From: Flammeovirga sp. EKP202
GTDB lineage: Bacteria > Bacteroidota > Bacteroidia > Cytophagales > Flammeovirgaceae
Direction of reading: 5' to 3'
DNA length: 64,000 nucleotides
Assembly: GCF_014534745.1 (NCBI RefSeq)
Contig: NZ_JACVVP010000012.1
Span: forward strand, 111,322 to 175,321
The position numbers were made by a program, and so were the translations under genes. The stretch's first letter is position 1; each line of letters opens with the position of its first letter. Shown piece after piece: positions 30,301-40,268 of this stretch. The notes below the pieces were generated by a model. The model searched no databases. It saw only the letters and a list, made by a program, of their open reading frames with translations, and was not told the DNA's origin.

Positions 30301-30314
30301 AGTTTCATTTTCAT
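24321..30314 (-). CDS. Giant secreted amylase with two GH13 domains, starch-binding modules and a T9SS signal
   Basis: 1997 residues from the ATG at 30314, chosen because it gives a clean signal peptide (KLLLSQWLLLIGCLLW...LFAQ); an in-frame ATG 14 codons earlier gives a poor n-region. GH13 domain 1 (about 30-425) has Asp204 in YDFVHG, Glu229 in GENW and Asp296 in ENHDTE. GH13 domain 2 (about 700-1200), MalS-like, has Asp994 in GFRIDTAKH, Glu1037 in TAEVWGHG and Asp1102 in SSHDVV. Both look active. Around them are five Fn3-like/CHB_HEX_C modules (IYYTLDGSTPT type) and five CBM26-like modules (HYWNA...WPG...GWYKDGQW type). The last about 75 residues form a T9SS type A sorting domain ending in KKFIKK. 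It should act at the cell surface or outside, cutting alpha-1,4-glucans. Confidence 0.93.
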   Translation of the reverse strand: MKMKLLLSQWLLLIGCLLWSNLSLFAQQADGREVYLQGFHWESADATTKDWWINLNDKVNAIQSAEIDGVWLPPSSDAADRAGYLPRKWYDLNSNYGTQQELIDLIAHFNSKGIVSIADIVINHRVGCVGWADFCEPELGCNAITADDEVNQQFPGQGCGDFDTGTPYSAARDINHNDFETRQAIKDWMNWLKSDIGYSGWRYDFVHGFGAGFFAEYNNATNPYISIGENWTGDTQTIINWMDGTQGTSTAFDFPLKFALHEAVNGNYGALNNGGKMPGVAGVWPQNSVTFLENHDTEPVRQGDHPGSAFPNDPSSNSQILQGYAYILTHAGSPMVFYSHLFDYGIYDEIAKMVALRKANGIYNNSTVSIQQSGGNGYAAIIDDKVAVRIGNTSWSPGGNGWVLQADGLNYSIWDKGEGVNENPLVSIDPSILQSDIPVQVTLSVVDDQDIDLPIYYTIDGSTPTTSSTLYTGEFTLSSTATVKAIAVDSGGKIGYAEHKYYIGESLPEMVVYVRKPAGWGTLYAHHWNAVPAGVSADTEWPGVVMEKVADTQDWYKVTLPGVEEASFVIHDYDNNQDEDITITGTAWYDQGVVSSTCTVDCPDIVIPVEVNASISPQSTNFENQISVTLSGTTDATIYYTLDGSTPTISSDVYQSELTITATTTVKAIAVLEGTSSTEVSATYTKEEDDVIITVPAKKSNFTWDNATVYFTMTDRFYDGDPSNNNPYNRGKNGNGQDYTDDSSAGEFHGGDLKGMTAKLREGYFESIGVNAIWITSPVEQMHGWVGGSSDGSFRHYGYHGYYAMDWTEIDQNMGTEADFQEFVDEAHSRGIRIVVDVVMNHTGYVTMQDMEQYNYGSVDPAWRSWQPSGSESWHSYHEKFVDYNSGGTWISNYWGPDWMRHPDIDGYDGCSSGGGIDNCVGFLPDLKTEDVGEVGIPPILVTKWTQEGKFDQKKAELDAFFNATGLPRVVSNYMIFWLTDWVRKYGIDGFRIDTAKHVELERWSRLKQYAIQALKDWKAENPEKAMDDLEFWMTAEVWGHGKNKSEYHTDGQFNSVINFNLKNDARVSSRDASSLESLYSEYATINDDPTWNSLSYLSSHDVVPLFDRNSLQSAAPGFLLLPGGIQIFYGDESGRPEGNWSDAEQNTRSDMNWGNFNTSQHEVWKKLGTFRRDHPAVGAGSHQKIGDAPYTFVRDYNNQELEIADRVIVAVGAQGNVTFNVSEYYEEGDTIVDHYTGAMQVVAGGQVSFNADSEGIVLLYSKNYTFVSRPVLTISPDTRYDENSITVSISAVDADDPNPSIYYTLDETADPADYMNWTAYAGPFTLNESATVKAVGINAEGRTGSASKSYSIGQIDPITVYFYKPSDWGSAHMHHYDAEPVGVTDDTVWPGVQMTDIGSGWYEASVTALSTGIVFNDNGGAQSDDLSRERTGWYKDGQWTDTCPGNCPGPQKPDVMISPNGGNFPTGNVSVQLTATNEGVIYYTLDGTTPDENSTPYSSSISIQGTEGQSVTLKAIAYNEVGASTVETATYTFNPVQSFTIYAKGYSHVYYWEVSQNGTVVEENPVSWPGIAMVSAPEVGSGWMKYEVTGGTCANVIFSNGGAGQTDDRSTCGNEGKGFENGQWIVLDTGVDETDPTLGMTPSTTFSGSGTVSITASDNSGIAPTIYYTVDGSTPTTSSSSGVGSVSIALNTVGTHVVSAFAVDASGNTSTTQSTTYEVTEATGGFTVYFQGVDNPLIHYWNASPAGSIASTTWPGATLSEGTDGWWFFEFPSSVSSINLLFHNNAGYQSPDLSRSSTGWYRDGQWYDQKPIDPTGLTIHFKSSWGNSTMIHYWNASNGGSSAWPGENMIDEGSGWYKYTIEGATSTNLLFHNGSGTQTADLSRTNEGWYKDGVWHDRNPELSVSRLSNSLVEELKVNVYPTEVTQQLTIALNSQEALSAIVTIFDLNGRIVSSAQLQFNAVNKQLKLDTEGLTSGLHLIRIEVKDQIITKKFIKK

Positions 30315-30356
30315 TTCAAAAAAATTTGTACACAGTTCTGTAATGATGCCGGCCAA

Positions 30357-30929
30357 TCATTACACTCATTTTATGCTAAATTAGAAAAGGTGTTATTCTA
30401 AATCGCACCGATGAGTTTTCGGGGAGGTTCAACGCTCAAAAGCACGTGCCATTATACAGATTGGTACTTGATAATAATGAGGCTCAAAGGATGTTTATGG
30501 GTTTTCTTATTTAGTAATGCAGATTAAAAAGGAGTTATAACTTTTATTTTTTGGTCTATTCGTGTATCAAATTTTATTGGGATAGAGTGACTTTGTGAGG
30601 AGGCATTTTTTTAATTGAGACGTTTTGGGGAGTGTATCTCTCTGTATGCATCCTCCCTTCACTGGCGCAAGTGTTATGCCGGAGGCGTCACTTGTGTCTA
30701 TATTTTGAAGGAGTCTGTTGACTCCCTAACCTACAAACCATTAGGTTTACAAGAGAAAGGATTTAGAAAATTTGGTCTTTCTATCTTATTTGTTCCTTCG
30801 TTATATTGATTCGGAAGTCAGGAGACTTTTCCGATTGTAAGACACAAGTGACGCCTGTCGGCTTAACACTTGCACTAGGGGGAGAGTAGTTCAGTAAGGG
30901 AATTGAAGTAACTTATGCTTGACCTTCGG
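30357..30929. other. 573-bp gene-free region between amylase and RNA-repair genes
   Basis: It holds the amylase promoter region on the minus strand (no clear element chosen) and the 217-bp inverted-repeat element at 30662-30878. The 64-codon open frame at 30615 runs into that repeat and is not a gene. Confidence 0.6.
30662..30878. mobile_element. 217-bp non-autonomous inverted-repeat element, copy 2
   Basis: The same ends and internal order as the copies at 21394 and 35231, with a few substitutions (right end GCACTAG instead of GCGCCAG). The centre carries the shared words AAACCATTAGGTTTACAAG and TGTTCCTTCG. It lies 51 bp past the stop codon of the last RNA-repair gene. Confidence 0.85.
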
Positions 30930-31974
30930 TTATTTTGTATAGAAACGATTCCTTATCTCATAAAGAACTCGATTAATTTTATCGCTATTGGGAGTAGATT
31001 GTAATGTTGAATTTTTGAATGCTTCTTTTAATTGTTTTTGTTTATCATTCGCTAATTCTATTAAATCATCATATTCATACTTTCCTGATTTTACCCCTAA
31101 TAGAAATCCTCTATTGGGACGTTCAACCATGACCTTCTTGTTTTTTCCAATCTCAATAGCCATATCCAGTAATCGGAAAACATGCATCATATTTTTAGCA
31201 TCATAATTTTTCCCATTACTTAATGTGGATTCATACCGGCTCTTATTTCTTTTCTCAACCCAATTCCAATACTCTTTATATTTCTTACAATAAGTCGAAA
31301 AACCTTCCTTATTACAATATAATAGACCTTCTTGTATTGCCTCTTTTGATACTGAACTTAGAGCCACTTCAGTGGATTGCTCATTTTGAATGATACCATT
31401 ATAAATCCCTTTTTCTGCATGGTAAAGACCATAAATACCTTTCATATGAGGAATTTGAACTAACCCTATTTCCTCTTGCTTCCATCCTTTTTTATTCAAA
31501 AAATCCAAAACTGGAATAGAGTCCTTCTCTTCATTTACATAACAGAACGAAAGCAAGTTTTTTCTTTCTTTGGACATAGGATTCACTATTTTCTTTTTTA
31601 GTCCTTTTGCTTTTTTTATCTGTGACAAAGCATAGTTACCAAAAGTCTTTTCACATAGTTTTGAGAGGAAAATCGAAGGCTTTAAATCAGACAAATAGGG
31701 ATGTTTATAAAGGACCTTAGAAGAAGGAGTATAAAGTAATTCCAGAATATTGGGATTATTGAGTGATAACAATTCTACAAAGCGACCTAATTCGTAAAAT
31801 ACAATATCGTTTGTTTCATTGCTGACCTGTGGAATGTACTGATTGGTATAATACATTTCTTTGGGTAAAATGAATACACCTTTGATATCTGTATCAGAAT
31901 GTTCTGTCGCTAAACCGTATGCTCTGCTACCGCTAATACACTCCAGAATAATCAACTCCTTTCTTCTAAGCTCT

Positions 31975-31985
<11 letters not shown>
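30930..31985 (-). CDS. RlaP-type nucleotidyltransferase (PF10127), second copy
   Basis: 351 residues. The N-terminal polymerase-beta nucleotidyltransferase motif is GSRAYGLATEHSDTDIKG (residues 19-36): the GS followed by D-x-D of the catalytic metal site. A long helical C-terminal part follows. PF10127 (RlaP, RNA-ligase-associated polymerase) is known to travel with RtcB ligases in RNA-repair operons, and likely adds or trims nucleotides at broken RNA ends before ligation. Here it is the third gene of such an operon. Its ATG overlaps the preceding gene by 11 bp, so translation is coupled. The substrate is unknown. Confidence 0.88.
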
Positions 31986-34181
<2,196 letters not shown>

Positions 34182-34207
34182 TTGTAAATAATTTCTAATT
34201 TTATTTT

Positions 34208-35230
34208 ATGGCACAAAATAAAAACGCTCTAATTCGCTATAAAACCATCGATAAATGTCTTCAGAATAAGTATAGGAAATGGACTTTGAATGACTTGATT
34301 GAAGAATGCTCGGAAGCTCTTTTTGAATACGAGGGAAGGGATATTAATGTGAGTAAAAGAAGTATTCAATTGGATATTCAAATGATGAGAAGTGATAAAC
34401 TCGGTTATAATGCTCCTATTATAGTTTATGATCGAAAGTATTATAAATATGAAGATGAGGAGTATTCCATCACCAATATTCCTCTGACTGAAAATGATAT
34501 GAGTGTACTTTCTGAATCGGTAGAAATGCTCAAACAGTTCAAAGACTTCTCTCTTTTTTCTGAATTAAATGGCATCATACAAAGACTAGAAGATAAAGTC
34601 TACAGTGAAAAAAGTGACCAAAATGCTATTATTCATTTAGATAAAAATGAAGGTTTAAAAGGGTTAGAACACCTAGATACTTTATATCAAGCGATTCTTA
34701 AAAAGGTTTGTCTTGTGATCGAATATAAATCTTTTAAATCAAGAGCATCTTCAGTAATTCACCTCACTCCTTTTATTTTAAAAGAATATAATAACAGGTG
34801 GTTTGTTGTTGGTAGAAAAAAAGGTCGGGAATTATTGACTTTAGCTTTAGATCGAATCATCAAGGTCGATTACGATTTAAATAGAGAATACTCTGATGAA
34901 AATTTCAATGGCGATGAATATTATAAACATACTGTTGGCGTTTCAGTACTTCCAATTAGTTACCTGAAAAAAATTCAATTAAAAATTGATGGAAAAAATG
35001 CTCCTTATGTTATCACAAAGCCTTTACACCACTCCCAACAAATTCTTAGTAAAGAAAAAGATGGAAGCATTACTATAGAAATTAATGTTCATATTAATTA
35101 TGAGTTAGAACGTCTTCTTTTAGGATTTGGATCTTCTCTTGAAGTTATCAAACCTCAAGCATTAAGAAATAGAATTAAGACCATCTTCAAAAATGGATTA
35201 GAACTCTATCAAGATGAAGAAACTCAATAA
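34208..35230 (+). CDS. WYL-domain transcriptional regulator of the RNA-repair operon
   Basis: 340 residues. The N-terminal winged helix-turn-helix (about 8-70) includes NVSKRSIQLDIQMM as likely recognition helix. The WYL domain (about 150-235) has VIEYKSF and WFVVGRKKGRELLTLALDRI. A C-terminal WCX-like extension ends the protein. WYL domains sense ligands, possibly nucleic-acid fragments or nucleotides, and such regulators often control defence and RNA- or DNA-repair genes. It is divergent from rtcB. The last codons are odd: the normal-looking end (…EESP stop) survives beyond a 217-bp insertion, and the present protein ends EETQ. Confidence 0.9.
   Translation: MAQNKNALIRYKTIDKCLQNKYRKWTLNDLIEECSEALFEYEGRDINVSKRSIQLDIQMMRSDKLGYNAPIIVYDRKYYKYEDEEYSITNIPLTENDMSVLSESVEMLKQFKDFSLFSELNGIIQRLEDKVYSEKSDQNAIIHLDKNEGLKGLEHLDTLYQAILKKVCLVIEYKSFKSRASSVIHLTPFILKEYNNRWFVVGRKKGRELLTLALDRIIKVDYDLNREYSDENFNGDEYYKHTVGVSVLPISYLKKIQLKIDGKNAPYVITKPLHHSQQILSKEKDGSITIEINVHINYELERLLLGFGSSLEVIKPQALRNRIKTIFKNGLELYQDEETQ
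35194..35221 (+). repeat. 28-bp direct repeat, left copy, inside WYL gene end
   Basis: Identical to 35453-35480, starting TGGATTAGAACTCTATCAAG. The pair brackets the 217-bp element. Confidence 0.95.
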
Positions 35231-35447
35231 CTGGCGCAAGTGTTAAGCCGGAGGCATCACTTGTGTCTATATTTTGAAGGAGTCTGTTGACTCCCTACCC
35301 CACAAACAATTAGGTTTACAAGAGAAAGGATTTAGAAAATTTGATTTCCCTATAATATCTGTTCCTTCCTTATGTTGACTCGGAAGTCGGGAGACTTCTC
35401 CGATTATTAGACACAAGTGACGCCTATCGGCTTAACACTTGCGCCAG
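35231..35447. mobile_element. 217-bp non-autonomous inverted-repeat element, copy 3, bracketed by direct repeats
   Basis: Ends CTGGCGCAAGTGTTAAGCC and GGCTTAACACTTGCGCCAG are mirror images. Each REP is followed inward by the small hairpin. It starts right after the current WYL stop codon. The 28-bp repeats lie nine bases outside the left end and five bases outside the right end. Confidence 0.9.
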
Positions 35448-35452
35448 GGTGG

Positions 35453-35480
35453 TGGATTAGAACTCTATCAAGATGAAGAA
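35453..35480 (+). repeat. 28-bp direct repeat, right copy
   Basis: A second copy of the end of the WYL gene. Reading on in the WYL frame gives SP and a stop, which is probably the original end of the gene. Confidence 0.95.
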
Positions 35481-35516
35481 TCCCCATAAACTTCAAATCA
35501 TTAAAACTTATGGGGA
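35481..35516. terminator. Hairpin between converging genes
   Basis: A nine-base perfect stem TCCCCATAA/TTATGGGGA with an 18-base loop. No clear T-run on either strand, so it may be a weak or two-way terminator. The displaced WYL stop codon is inside its left arm. Confidence 0.5.
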
Positions 35517-35522
35517 TCTTAA

Positions 35523-36497
35523 TTAACTTCTAAAGTCAAAACAAAAAATTTCACCTTCGAAATTTCGAATTCTTTTCTTTAAAAACTGTTCCTCTTGCCA
35601 AAACTGAGGCATTTCTTTTGTCTTCTTAAAACCAAACTTCTGAGGAAGCTTGGTATACAAAGATTTTGGAGGTGGACAGTCTTCTAATTTTTTAAAGTAA
35701 TTTCCACTTTCAAAAGTGTGATAATAGATTTTATCGACACCAATCTCTTTCAAAAGAAATTGGATAGAACACATCAACATGGCTTCAGACCAATATTTAT
35801 TATACTCTTTTAAAGTAGTGATATATTGATCTAAATCTTCCAAGGATACATAATCTGTAATCCAATGATTCTTCTGTTTTTTCTCTGGTGTTGATTTTAT
35901 TTTTCGATGAGTACTTAACGCATCTCTTAACCAATCATTCTGAATTTCTTCAATAAAAGCTTCACCAGTATCAAGATTAAAATCAATTCTCGACCAAGCC
36001 ATGGTGTTATTCTTTTTCGATATCGGATGAGAGTAACTTACGAAAGGATGCCACTTTTTTACTTTAAAATTTTTTCTGTAAAATAAGTCATGTTCAAAAT
36101 CAAAATTCAGTTGTAACACCAAGTTTTCTCCCGGCAGAGAGGTTTGATACCAATCATCATTTCGATGTTTCTCAAACTCCCCCCAACGATCTAAAGTGAC
36201 TTTAAACTGCTTTAAACTTTCTTGCTTTACTAAAGCTAAATTCTCTTTCGAATAATGAGTACTTCCACTTTGAGCAGTTAAGCGATTAAAAGCCGATTTA
36301 TTCAATAAAAATTCAAAAGCACTTTTCTTCAATAACGATTTTGAATTGAGGTTTTGTGCAATGGCCATTTCTAAGAAATGACGTACGTATTCTTCTTTTT
36401 TATATGGAAAATAATATTGCTCCACATCAACAGATGCTAGAACAAGTTCTAAAATATCGGTTTGCATAACGATTTGTGATTGCAATTTGGACTTCAT
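35523..36497 (-). CDS. Unrecognised 324-residue protein between the two RNA-repair modules
   Basis: I do not recognise a family. There is no signal peptide or membrane span, so it is cytoplasmic. Segments that look constrained are WSRIDFNLDTGEAFIEEIQN (about 168-187), YWSEAMLMCSIQFLLKEIG and IYYHTFESGNYFKK, then PPKSLYTKLPQKFGF near the end. The last resembles the closing segment of some acyltransferase-like folds, but this is weak. It lies 170 bp after prfH on the same strand and could share its transcript. The position suggests a part in the same RNA-repair response. Confidence 0.6.
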   Translation of the reverse strand: MKSKLQSQIVMQTDILELVLASVDVEQYYFPYKKEEYVRHFLEMAIAQNLNSKSLLKKSAFEFLLNKSAFNRLTAQSGSTHYSKENLALVKQESLKQFKVTLDRWGEFEKHRNDDWYQTSLPGENLVLQLNFDFEHDLFYRKNFKVKKWHPFVSYSHPISKKNNTMAWSRIDFNLDTGEAFIEEIQNDWLRDALSTHRKIKSTPEKKQKNHWITDYVSLEDLDQYITTLKEYNKYWSEAMLMCSIQFLLKEIGVDKIYYHTFESGNYFKKLEDCPPPKSLYTKLPQKFGFKKTKEMPQFWQEEQFLKKRIRNFEGEIFCFDFRS

Positions 36498-36667
36498 GTT
36501 TTATGCCCGTCAAGACATGGGAGTCCAAGCCTCACCAAATCAGTACTCTGCTTCCTGTTTAATGAGGGTATAGACTCAATTGAGTTATTTCTTTCCTATA
36601 CTTCATTACTTTTTGATCATTTTTTTGAAAAACATAATTCTAAATTTTAATAGTTTTAATTGCTTTA

Positions 36668-37303
36668 TTACTGCTTGAATTGAGTTCCTTTATAAACCTT
36701 TACCGCATTACCTCTTTCCAAGGCTAGATGATTCATCCATTGCTGTTCCAATTTTTCTTTGGTCTGCTCAAGGCGTAAAAGTTCAAATTTCTCTCTCATC
36801 TTCTCCAACGCTTTTTGCTTGTTCTGATGCTGAGATTTACCATCTGATACTTCCACACTGATACCACTTGGAACATGCGTTACTCGAACGGCTGTTTCTA
36901 CTTTATTTCGATGCTGTCCTCCTGGACCTGATCCTCTAAAAGTTTGAAATTGCAGGTCTTTAGTATTCAATTTTTCGATTGTCTTTTCTTGAAAGAAATC
37001 AATAGCTACAAACCAATTCTTTCGCTTGTGAAACTTCCGAAATGGACTTTTCCCAATCCATTGAATGGTTCCTTTCCACTCCTTCAGTTCCTCTTCCAAA
37101 TCATTTCCAGTGACTTTAATAAGTACTGAACTGATGGTATGATGCAATGGACCTTCTGACCTAGAAAGTACTTGATGATTGATATTTTTTGATTTCAAAT
37201 CATCCAATACTTCTTTCAAAAGCTTAGCGACTACCCAACAACATTCCGCCGGACCTCTTCCTGAGGTGATCTGAATAAATAATTCTGAATTATACTTTCC
37301 CAT
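36668..37303 (-). CDS. prfH: PrfH, peptide chain release factor H-like protein
   Basis: 211 residues from the ATG at 37303 (a GTG at 37309 overlapping the rtcB2 stop is an alternative). The class-1 release-factor catalytic motif [14 protein letters not shown] is present, with GGQ near residues 128-130. The protein is far shorter than RF1/RF2 and lacks their stop-codon-recognition domain. The start matches Prf[18 protein letters not shown]. PrfH genes pair with RtcB2; the pair is reported to free ribosomes whose 16S decoding centre has been cut so that RtcB can reseal the RNA. Here it follows rtcB2 with no gap. Confidence 0.93.
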   Translation of the reverse strand: MGKYNSELFIQITSGRGPAECCWVVAKLLKEVLDDLKSKNINHQVLSRSEGPLHHTISSVLIKVTGNDLEEELKEWKGTIQWIGKSPFRKFHKRKNWFVAIDFFQEKTIEKLNTKDLQFQTFRGSGPGGQHRNKVETAVRVTHVPSGISVEVSDGKSQHQNKQKALEKMREKFELLRLEQTKEKLEQQWMNHLALERGNAVKVYKGTQFKQ

Positions 37304-37308
37304 CTTCA

Positions 37309-38712
37309 CTATGCTTTATCCATTCGAACTATTTTAGGAGAAAATGTCCCCACTACATCTACCAAATTGGTTTGGCTTTGCATCACTTCTTCTATGTTTT
37401 TATAAGCGATAGGTGCTTCATCCAAACCTCCTCCAATCAATGTCACTTGTTCTTTTTGAAGATTTTTTTTGAGTTGACTGCCCGTTATTTTCTCTTTGGT
37501 TTTTGATCGAGAAAACTGACGCCCTGCACCATGGGAAGCGGATTGTAAAGATGCATTTTCACCTTTCCCTTGCACGATGTAACCATTAGCAGTCATAGAA
37601 CCAGGAATAATTCCCAACACTCCTTTTCCTGCAGGTGTTGCTCCCTTACGGTGTACAATACATTCTGTACCATCAGCCTGCTTTTCTTTCCAAGCAAAAT
37701 TGTGATGGTTTTCTACTTTCGCTACAGCTTTAATCCCTAAAGCTTTTGCCAAATGATAATGGATTTGATCATGACAAGCTTTTGCATAATCTCCTGCCAA
37801 ATTCATCGAAAGCCAGTATTCTTGTCCTTCTTGTGTATTCAAATCTAACCATGCTAGATTTTGAGTCGGTGAAGGTAAAAGGCATTTTTCTTTGGCGATG
37901 GAAGTGTAGTGATTGGCAACCGTTGCTCCTAATCCCCTTGAGCCAGAGTGAGCAAGTAAACCTACATATTCACCACTTTCCAAATCAAAAGGATTATCAG
38001 CAGGAAGCATTACTGTACCGAATTCCACGAAGTGATTTCCAGAACCCGAAGTTCCCAATTGTCTCCCCGCTCTTCCATGCAATTGTCGCAATAATGAAGT
38101 GGCTAAAAATTCTTCTCGATCTAAAACCTCATGTTCTTGAGCAATTCCCAACTCACCGCCAGTACCAAAATTGGTGTATTCCTTTAAGGCTTTTTTGATT
38201 TGGAATTCATATCGCTTCAAGAAATTAGTAGGAAGAGGATAAATCGTCAAACTCATACGGCAACCAATATCTACTCCCACACCGTATGGAATGACTACAT
38301 TATTGGTCGCTAAAACACCTCCGATAGGAAGTCCATATCCTTGGTGAGCATCGGGCATCATGGCTCCGCTATGCACTACCGGTAATTTCATTGCCCATCG
38401 CATTTGTTGGTAGGCATTGCTACTGATATGTTGGCGTCCAAAAACGTTAAAGTCTTTGGCTTCCGGTAAGAGTTCTACTTGCTTTCGCTTAACATTAATT
38501 TCTGGTTGAAATACCTTGGCAATTGGTGATAGTACTACATCTTCCAAGTATTTCGAATAATTGTTTTTGACGTCCTCAAGCAACGATAATTGATCTTGCA
38601 TTGAGGTATGTTTATAATGCTTCGCCATTATTTGAACAGCAAGACTAATGGCTTTATTCGAAGCATATTGAATGGCACGAAGGTGTTTACCCTTCAGTTT
38701 CTGTTGGCCCAT
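37309..38712 (-). CDS. rtcB2: RtcB2-type RNA ligase paired with PrfH
   Basis: 467 residues from the ATG at 38712 ([16 protein letters not shown]). RtcB motifs are [52 protein letters not shown], and [12 protein letters not shown] with the guanylylated His394. It differs from the ligase at 32738 in nearly every linker, so it is a separate subfamily and not a recent duplicate. It seals 2',3'-cyclic phosphate and 5'-OH ends. The following prfH gene starts at or within six bases of its stop. A good promoter lies 288 bp upstream, leaving a long leader. Confidence 0.93.
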   Translation of the reverse strand: MGQQKLKGKHLRAIQYASNKAISLAVQIMAKHYKHTSMQDQLSLLEDVKNNYSKYLEDVVLSPIAKVFQPEINVKRKQVELLPEAKDFNVFGRQHISSNAYQQMRWAMKLPVVHSGAMMPDAHQGYGLPIGGVLATNNVVIPYGVGVDIGCRMSLTIYPLPTNFLKRYEFQIKKALKEYTNFGTGGELGIAQEHEVLDREEFLATSLLRQLHGRAGRQLGTSGSGNHFVEFGTVMLPADNPFDLESGEYVGLLAHSGSRGLGATVANHYTSIAKEKCLLPSPTQNLAWLDLNTQEGQEYWLSMNLAGDYAKACHDQIHYHLAKALGIKAVAKVENHHNFAWKEKQADGTECIVHRKGATPAGKGVLGIIPGSMTANGYIVQGKGENASLQSASHGAGRQFSRSKTKEKITGSQLKKNLQKEQVTLIGGGLDEAPIAYKNIEEVMQSQTNLVDVVGTFSPKIVRMDKA

Positions 38713-38733
38713 AATTTTTGATATACAAATCAA

Positions 38734-39274
38734 CCCACTGTAAATAATATTGTATTACTTTTTATGTAAAAACAATAGTATACAGTGGCTCAGGATTGAA
38801 AATTCAACCTGATAGAAAAAATTAAATTAAAATGGTGATAGACTGATATAGAGATTAGGCCATGCTTTTTGATAAAGATGGCGGAATTCAAAACATCAAG
38901 AAATTTTGAATTTCAGTCTACGATTCGATATGTAAATTAAAGACCAACATAATGATACCCCCTTTTTTAGTTTTAGAGTAAATTGTGTTATTACGATCAC
39001 AAAGGTAATTGAAAAAAAGTCAGCAATGCAAATTTCCCTCTCAAGTTAGCTCTTGAAAATCTGCCTTTCACAAAAAATGAATAGCTAAAATAAAAACTAA
39101 AAAATCACCTAAATGACCCTTCTAGCTTCAATTTTAGCTATTTTTTCAATCCTTCGTTTTTTCTATAAATAAATTTCAAAAAAAGACTCAACAAGGACTG
39201 TTTTATATCTCAAAAACACTAATAATAGATGAGTATAAGTATCTATAGAAAAGCTGTATTATCAAATAAAAGGC
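38734..39274. other. Long AT-rich leader/intergenic region upstream of rtcB2
   Basis: No coding sequence is supported. It contains the rtcB2 promoter at 39000-39032 and, on the minus strand, an untranslated leader of about 280 bp for rtcB2-prfH. I see no strong hairpin or riboswitch core in the leader. Confidence 0.5.
39000..39032 (-). promoter_or_regulatory. Bacteroidota-type promoter of rtcB2-prfH
   Basis: On the minus strand, TTTG is followed after exactly 21 bases by TACCTTTG. This matches the Bacteroidota vegetative consensus (TTTG, about 19-21 bases, TAnnTTTG). Confidence 0.65.
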
Positions 39275-39316
39275 ATAAAAATAAGGCTAACTCAATGGAG
39301 ATTGAACTAGCCTTAA
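39275..39316 (-). terminator. Rho-independent terminator of the DUF2490 gene
   Basis: On the minus strand, stem AAGGCTAG.../...TAGCCTT with an extended imperfect inner part is followed by a T-rich tract. Confidence 0.75.
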
Positions 39317-39350
39317 ACCTTACTATTTTCAATTTATCATTCTTCAATTT

Positions 39351-40028
39351 CTAATTATAGAACTTCAATTTCTGAGTAATAAACAGTTGAAACCTATGTT
39401 CATTAGGATGACCATTTTTTGATAAATACATGTAACCTGACTGTAGGTTTAATGTAGGTGTCAATTGATATCCTAACATGGCATAAGCTCGGTTCTGATT
39501 TAATTGTGCACTTGGTGTTACATCCACTAGAATTTCATTACCAAAAGTGGTAAAGATAACTCCTTTCTCAATGACTTTACTGGTTAATGGAATACCCATC
39601 TGTAGTCTATATCGGGCTCTTGTTTTAAAGTCACCTTCAATAGACCTTAACTCATATCTGTAACGATGCTGAAGGTGCACCCTGCCGAATGCTTGTTTAC
39701 TGATCACCTGCAAGGTAGTTCTATACTCACTACTATTGATTTTTGATTGGCCATCAAATGGCTCAGACCAATTGGAATGATATTCCTGACTTAATCCAAT
39801 TTGTAAATTTTTATCCACGGAATAACTCAAAAATGGACGTACAAAAAAACTTTGTGCATCTGATGCAAATTCATACGTTCTCACTTGGCTTTCAAAGAAT
39901 AATTCCCATTTAGGGTTTAATTGATAAAAGCCATTGTAGACATACCACGACCCTAATGAGGGATTGTCTTGTGCGAAGGAAAATTGACTGATAAATAGAG
40001 TTAAGATAAAAATTAGTTTTTTCTTCAT
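39351..40028 (-). CDS. DUF2490 family outer membrane beta-barrel protein
   Basis: 225 residues with a Sec signal peptide (KKKLIFILTLFISQFSFAQ). The body is a run of amphipathic strands with the DUF2490 features WYVYNGFYQLNPKWELFFES and HRYRYELR. The last strand ends in a bulky residue pair (FYN), as in barrels. The protein would be a small outer membrane porin-like barrel. No substrate is known. It is a single gene with its own terminator. Confidence 0.85.
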   Translation of the reverse strand: MKKKLIFILTLFISQFSFAQDNPSLGSWYVYNGFYQLNPKWELFFESQVRTYEFASDAQSFFVRPFLSYSVDKNLQIGLSQEYHSNWSEPFDGQSKINSSEYRTTLQVISKQAFGRVHLQHRYRYELRSIEGDFKTRARYRLQMGIPLTSKVIEKGVIFTTFGNEILVDVTPSAQLNQNRAYAMLGYQLTPTLNLQSGYMYLSKNGHPNEHRFQLFITQKLKFYN

Positions 40029-40205
40029 TTCTGTAAATTATAAATAGGTTTAGCTTAAACTCAAATCAAATTTAACCTAAAATTCATATTATATTCATAT
40101 TGTGTAATATGAAAGATGATAATAATAGCATTTATCAATAAACATTTACAATAAGTACTATACTTACTTGAATTAAGAGCATGTTCGAAACAGCTCTAAA
40201 AGAAA

Positions 40206-40244
40206 TAAAAAAGCTACTCCAATCTAAACGATTAAAGTAGCTTC
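40206..40244 (-). terminator. Rho-independent terminator of the M28 peptidase gene
   Basis: On the minus strand, stem AAGCTACT/AGTAGCTT is followed by TTTTTT. Confidence 0.8.
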
Positions 40245-40268
40245 ATTTGAATCAAGAATTTAAATCCC

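Noticed and set aside
30615..30809. 64-codon open frame upstream of the amylase
   Set aside because: Most of it is read-through of the 217-bp inverted-repeat element.
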